Shown one piece after another: positions 19,971 to 23,057 of a stretch of DNA of 23,057 bases. The notes under the pieces were generated by a model. The model did no database searches and was not told the origin of the DNA. It worked only from the letters and a program-made list of their open reading frames with translations. How positions within the stretch are numbered: position 1 is the stretch's first letter; every line of letters begins with the position of its first letter. Location: positions 1 through 23,057 of the forward strand of contig VAXT01000013.1 in the NCBI GenBank assembly GCA_005883245.1, read 5' to 3'. Position numbers and translations under genes: made by a program. Source of the DNA: Actinomycetota bacterium (lineage in GTDB: Bacteria; Actinomycetota; Thermoleophilia; Gaiellales; Gaiellaceae).

Positions 19971-21131
19971 GTGATCGACCAAGCCTGGTACCTCTTCAAG
20001 CGTCACTGGTTCGCGCTGCTCGTGGCGGTCGCCGTGGTGGAAACCGCCGTCGAGTTGATCGTGCGCCGGAACAGCCACGGCGCGCCGACCACCTCGCTCT
20101 GGATCACGGTGCCTCTCCTCGCGGTCATGATCGTGCCCCTCTTCTGGTGGCGCCGGTTCCCGTTCGGAGCCCCCGCGGCCGTCTTCGTGATCGGCGCGGT
20201 CGCGTCGTTTGTCGACGGCCGTCTCGTAACGTTCACGCTCGCGACGTTCCTCACCGTCCTCGCCGCCGTGTTTTTGTTCGGCATCCTCGAGGACCGCAGG
20301 CAGTCCGTTGCCGGTCTCGGGATCGCTCTGGGAGCGGCCGGCGTCGTCACACTCAACGATCCGACCCAGGTGTGGAGCGACTACGCCGGGGTCGTCCTGC
20401 TGTTCAGCATCGCCTGGCTCGCCGGATTCGCCATCGGGCGGAAGCTCGAGCAGGCGTCGGCCGCACAGGAGCGGGCTGACCGACTCGAGCGGGAACAGGA
20501 GGCAGAGGCTCGGACTGCCGTCGCCGAGGAGCGCGCCCGGATCGCGCGCGAGCTGCACGACGTCGTCGGGCACAGCGTGAGCGTGATGACCGTCCAGGCG
20601 AGCGCCGTGCGGCGGCGCTTGAACCCGGATCAGGAGCAGGAGCGGGAGGCGCTCGAGATCGTCGAGCAGACCGGCCGCGAGGCGCTGGCCGAGATGCGGC
20701 GGCTCGTGGGCGTCCTCCGCAGACCGGAAGAAGGACCCGCTTTGGCTCCGCAGCCGAGCCTTCAGCACCTGGACCGGCTCGTTGCGCAAGCGAGGGAGTC
20801 GGGGCTGCCCGTTGAGCTCCGAATCGAAGGCGAGCCGACGCAGCTTCCACCGGGGGTCGACCTCACGGCATACCGGCTCGTCCAGGAGGGCCTGACGAAC
20901 GCGATCAAGCACGCGCGGGCGTCAAAGGCCGACGTCGTCGTCCGGTACGGCGACGGGAGCGTAGAGGTCACGGTGACCGACGACGGCCCGGGCGGTGGTG
21001 ACGGCGGCGGAGGCGGCCACGGGCTCGTCGGCATGCGCGAGCGCGTCACGGTCTACGGCGGCGAGCTCGAGGCCGGCCCGCGGCCCGAGGGCGGTTACGC
21101 GCTCAGAGCGCGCCTCCCCGTGCAAGGCTGA
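19971..21131 (+). CDS. NarL-type membrane sensor histidine kinase (HisKA_3)
   Basis: A 386-residue protein from GTG 19971 (VIDQAWYLFKRHWFALLVAV); ATG 19935 is an alternative 12 codons upstream. About six membrane helices fill residues 13-156 with short loops and no obvious outer sensor domain. A coiled coil (about 158-188, Glu/Arg/Ala-rich) leads to the HisKA_3 dimerisation motif with phospho-acceptor His 196 in ERARIARELHDVVGHSVSVM. The ATPase domain has an N-box (LVQEGLTNAIKHA) and a G-box (DDGPGGGDGGGGGHGLVGMR). This is the standard partner of NarL/LuxR-type response regulators, and one such regulator, in damaged form, is encoded just downstream. The intended signal is unknown. The stop is 4 bp before the next start. 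Confidence 0.88.
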   Translation: MIDQAWYLFKRHWFALLVAVAVVETAVELIVRRNSHGAPTTSLWITVPLLAVMIVPLFWWRRFPFGAPAAVFVIGAVASFVDGRLVTFTLATFLTVLAAVFLFGILEDRRQSVAGLGIALGAAGVVTLNDPTQVWSDYAGVVLLFSIAWLAGFAIGRKLEQASAAQERADRLEREQEAEARTAVAEERARIARELHDVVGHSVSVMTVQASAVRRRLNPDQEQEREALEIVEQTGREALAEMRRLVGVLRRPEEGPALAPQPSLQHLDRLVAQARESGLPVELRIEGEPTQLPPGVDLTAYRLVQEGLTNAIKHARASKADVVVRYGDGSVEVTVTDDGPGGGDGGGGGHGLVGMRERVTVYGGELEAGPRPEGGYALRARLPVQG

Positions 21132-21135
21132 GTCG

Positions 21136-22338
21136 ATGGAAGAACGGCCCAGCGGAACGGTCACGTTCCTGTTCACGGACATCGAGGGCTCGACGGTCCT
21201 CCTCCGCCAGCTGCGCGACGCCTACGGCGACGTTCTCGCCACCCACGGCCGGCTCCTGCGCCGGGCCTTCGAGGACGCGGGCGGCCAGGAGATCGACACG
21301 CAGGGCGACTCGTTCTTCGTCGCCTTCAGCAGTCCCAAGGACGCCGTCCACGCGGCCGTCGCGGCGCAGCGGTCTCTGGCCGAGGAGTCATGGCCGGAAG
21401 GAGCGGTGGTCAAGGTGCGGATGGGCATCCACACCGGCGACGCCTCGCTCGCGGCCGACCGCTACCTCGGACTCTCGGTGCACCGCGCAGCTCGCATCTG
21501 CTCGGCCGGTCACGGTGGACAGATCCTGATCTCGCAGACGACCTACGCCCTGCTCGAGGACCAGGAGGAGGAGCTGCCCGGCTCGACGCAGGACCTCGGC
21601 GCCCAGCGGCTCAAGGACTTCGACCGGCCGATCCAGCTCTTCCAGCTCGTCGTCCCGGGCCTCCAGGAGGCCTTCCCGCCGCTGAGAACGCTCGAGCACA
21701 CACCTTTCGAGGGCGACGAGGGCCGCCTCGCGGACGCAGCTCGGCGAGCCTCGCTAGACGGTGAGGCGTCCGACGGCGGCGAGGCGCTGGACGAGGTGCG
21801 CCGGCTCCGGCCCGACGTCGTCCTGATGGACGTGCGCATGCCCGACTTGGACGGCATCGAGGCGACGCGGCGCCTGATGGCCGACGCGGAGGCGGCCACG
21901 AAGGTGGTCATGCTGACGACGTTCGACATGGACGAGTACGTCTACGAGGCGCTGCAGGCCGGCGCGAGCGGCTTTCTGCTCAAGGACGTCCCGCCGGAGC
22001 AGCTCGTCGACGGGATCAGGGCCGTGGCCTCGGGTGACGCCTTGCTCGCGCCGTCGATCACGAAGCGGGTGATCGAGGAGTTCGTGCGCAGGCCGCCGGA
22101 GGCAGCGCGCACCCTGCCACCGGAGGTGGAGGATCTGACCGAGCGGGAGCTCGAGGTGCTGAAGCAGGTCGCGCGCGGCCTGTCGAACGCCGAGATCGCG
22201 CAGGAGCTCTTCGTCAGCGAGACGACCGTGAAGACGCACGTCGCCCACGTCTTCCGCAAGCTCGGGGTCCGCGACCGCGTGCAGGCGGTGGTCTTCGCGT
22301 ACGAGTCGGGCCTCGTCCAGCCGAGCGCCGCGCAGTAG
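21136..22338 (+). CDS. Chimera of class III nucleotide cyclase and truncated NarL-type response regulator
   Basis: A 400-residue frame from ATG 21136 with AAGG 9 nt upstream. Residues about 7-205 form a class III adenylate/guanylate cyclase domain: GTVTFLFTDIEGSTVLLRQL with metal Asp 15, QEIDTQGDSFFVAF with Asp 58, and YLGLSVHRAARICSAGHGG, where His 116 replaces the usual Asn and Arg 120 is kept. From about residue 209 it is a response regulator: GEASDGGEALDEVRRLRPDV, phospho-acceptor Asp 232, Thr 261 and Lys 283, then a LuxR helix-turn-helix (about 335-395, LTERELEVLKQVARGLSNAE). The receiver lacks its first 30 or so residues, including the acidic pair that binds magnesium. The junction near 21755 thus looks like a deletion that fused two genes. 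The longer frame from 20995 is not used. Confidence 0.8.
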   Translation: MEERPSGTVTFLFTDIEGSTVLLRQLRDAYGDVLATHGRLLRRAFEDAGGQEIDTQGDSFFVAFSSPKDAVHAAVAAQRSLAEESWPEGAVVKVRMGIHTGDASLAADRYLGLSVHRAARICSAGHGGQILISQTTYALLEDQEEELPGSTQDLGAQRLKDFDRPIQLFQLVVPGLQEAFPPLRTLEHTPFEGDEGRLADAARRASLDGEASDGGEALDEVRRLRPDVVLMDVRMPDLDGIEATRRLMADAEAATKVVMLTTFDMDEYVYEALQAGASGFLLKDVPPEQLVDGIRAVASGDALLAPSITKRVIEEFVRRPPEAARTLPPEVEDLTERELEVLKQVARGLSNAEIAQELFVSETTVKTHVAHVFRKLGVRDRVQAVVFAYESGLVQPSAAQ

Positions 22339-22341
22339 AGT
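22336..22341 (+). promoter_or_regulatory. -10 box of the VOC gene, overlapping the preceding stop codon
   Basis: TAGAGT ends 8 nt before the ATG at 22350; its first three bases are the stop codon of the cyclase/regulator chimera. No ribosome site is evident. Confidence 0.45.
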
Positions 22342-22349
22342 AGGCGGCG

Positions 22350-22727
22350 ATGTATCTCGTGCTCGCCGTGTCGGACGTCGACCGGGCGTACGACTTCTAC
22401 CGCACCGTCTTCGGCTGGACCTCGCGCCTCGAGTGGCCCGAGGAGTACACAGATCTCATGATCTCGGACGAGGATCGACTCGGCTTGTATCGGCGCGACG
22501 GCTATGCGGAGACCGCGGGTCGCGAGCCGGTCGCACTTAACGGCCGCGTGTCGCCTGCGTATCTGTATGTCCGCGTCGATGATCTCGACGAGACGATCCA
22601 GCGAATCGAGCGGGCCGGTGCGCGCAAGCTCAGTCCGCGCTCTGCACGCGGCTGGGGCGAGGAAGCCGCGTTCTTCGCCGATCCGGACGGCAACGTCGTT
22701 GCCGTCGCTCGACGCTTAGCGCAGTAG
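22350..22727 (+). CDS. VOC superfamily (glyoxalase/bleomycin-resistance-like) protein
   Basis: A 125-residue protein starting MYLVLAVSDVDRAYDFYRTV. The VOC fold is recognisable: an opening beta strand with VSDVDRAYDFYRTVFGW (about 6-22), the mid-point strand AYLYVRVDDLDETIQRIERA (about 71-90) and the closing FFADPDGNVVAVARRL. The final strand carries DPDGN, as in most members, but Val follows where metal-binding members often have Glu. The family covers glyoxalases, dioxygenases and resistance proteins, so no activity can be assigned. It lacks a visible partner gene. It is probably read from its own promoter at 22336-22341. Confidence 0.85.
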   Translation: MYLVLAVSDVDRAYDFYRTVFGWTSRLEWPEEYTDLMISDEDRLGLYRRDGYAETAGREPVALNGRVSPAYLYVRVDDLDETIQRIERAGARKLSPRSARGWGEEAAFFADPDGNVVAVARRLAQ

Positions 22728-22822
22728 CCGCGAGAGGCGGCGGTCTTTGAGGACGCGCCCGCCGGTGGTGGGCTACCGCCGAACAACAGTATTCCCCTCT
22801 TCGCGCGAGGCTGGGCAGCGTC

Positions 22823-22828
22823 GATAAT
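22823..22828 (+). promoter_or_regulatory. -10 box for the leaderless hydrolase-cyclase gene
   Basis: GATAAT ends exactly 7 nt before the ATG at 22836 and is one base from the consensus TATAAT. An in-frame ATG at 22827 overlaps it and is therefore less likely as the start. Confidence 0.6.
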
Positions 22829-22835
22829 GAGGCGC

Positions 22836-23057
22836 ATGGGGTTGACGCCGCCCCCGACGGAGTACGCGAAGAGCGGCGACGTCCATGTCGCCTACCAGGT
22901 GACGGGGTCGGGCGAGGTCGACATGGTGCTGGCACCGGGGACCGTGTCGCATCTCGGCCTCGACTGGGAGCGCCCCGAGCGGGTCGCATGGATCGAGCGC
23001 CTGAGCTCGTTCTGCAGGCTGATCCGCTTTGACAAGCGCGGCACGGGGCTCTCCGAC
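22836..23057 (+). CDS. Alpha/beta hydrolase-type N-terminus, probably of a hydrolase-adenylate cyclase protein (partial)
   Basis: The first 74 codons of a gene that continues past the window edge, starting MGLTPPPTEYAKSGDVHVAY. The sequence EYAKSGDVHVAYQVTGSG, then MVLAPGTVSHLGLDWERPER and FCRLIRFDKRGTGLSD, matches the start of alpha/beta hydrolase domains often fused to C-terminal class III adenylate cyclases in actinobacteria. The nucleophile elbow and any cyclase domain are outside the window, so the fusion is inferred by analogy. Its position next to another cyclase gene fits a cluster of cyclic-nucleotide signalling genes. The start follows a GATAAT -10 box by 7 nt, and no ribosome site is present. 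Confidence 0.75.
   Translation, partial: MGLTPPPTEYAKSGDVHVAYQVTGSGEVDMVLAPGTVSHLGLDWERPERVAWIERLSSFCRLIRFDKRGTGLSD

Noticed and set aside
19670..19999. Minus-strand open frame of 109 codons across the gap between the two kinase genes
   Set aside because: It has only a TTG start inside the kinase gene, overlaps the end of the first kinase-like gene, and shows no recognisable motif. G/C-rich third positions alone are weak evidence in this genome.
20995..21135. N-terminal extension of the cyclase/regulator frame
   Set aside because: It overlaps the end of the sensor kinase in another frame and has no cyclase similarity. The ATG at 21136 has a ribosome site and starts just before the first cyclase motif.
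1..23057. CRISPR arrays, tRNA or rRNA genes, transposases or phage genes
   Set aside because: None was seen: there are no regularly spaced direct repeats, no tRNA-like cloverleaf or TTCGANTC arm in context, and no transposase or integrase motifs in any frame.

Overview
The window is high-GC and gene-dense, with Ala/Arg/Gly-rich products and strong G/C bias at third codon positions. The gene set (tad/Flp pilus genes, an RskA-like anti-sigma factor with an ECF sigma factor, ThyX, FolE2, a DUF72 protein, cupredoxin-like secreted proteins, class III cyclases joined to other domains) suggests an aerobic Actinomycetota bacterium. I think the class Thermoleophilia (Gaiellales or Solirubrobacterales) most likely. 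This is inferred from recalled protein resemblance; no search was run.

Layout. (1) 1-2920, minus strand: a Flp/Tad pilus operon in the order flp, tadE, tadG, cpaB, cpaE. cpaB is broken by an out-of-frame internal deletion and cpaE runs off the window. (2) 2921-3316: a 396-bp intergenic region with a structured RNA leader and a strong intrinsic terminator, facing a secreted M15-type peptidase gene (3317-4780). It looks like a transcriptional riboswitch, possibly for c-di-AMP. (3) 4829-8854: a DUF192 gene, then an ABC exporter pair whose ATPase gene carries a second internal deletion and whose FtsX/MacB-like permease is intact. (4) 8891-12677: metabolic genes, namely a small membrane protein, a kynureninase-like PLP enzyme, a 3-hydroxyisobutyrate-dehydrogenase-family oxidoreductase, a DUF72 protein and ThyX. 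(5) 12674-14567, minus strand: an SDR oxidoreductase, an ECF sigma factor and its membrane-bound anti-sigma factor. (6) 14647-16525: two tandem paralogous secreted cupredoxin-like proteins lacking the type-1 copper cysteine. (7) 16585-19132: two divergent Fe/Mn superoxide dismutases, a possible plsY relic and folE2. (8) 19156-23057: signalling genes, namely a histidine-kinase-like protein with a degenerate ATPase half, a NarL-type sensor kinase, a cyclase/response-regulator chimera, a VOC protein and the start of a hydrolase-cyclase.

Patterns across genes. Several genes have a TANNNT-like -10 hexamer ending almost exactly 7 nt before the start codon and no Shine-Dalgarno, the pattern of leaderless transcription. 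Two convergent gene pairs each share one CTAG for both stop codons. A roughly 60-bp double-hairpin repeat occurs between the two sod genes and again inside folE2, where it adds about 27 codons without breaking the frame. Three genes (cpaB, the ABC ATPase and the cyclase/response-regulator fusion) have clean internal deletions estimated at about 70 to over 100 bp, either real recent lesions or assembly collapses.
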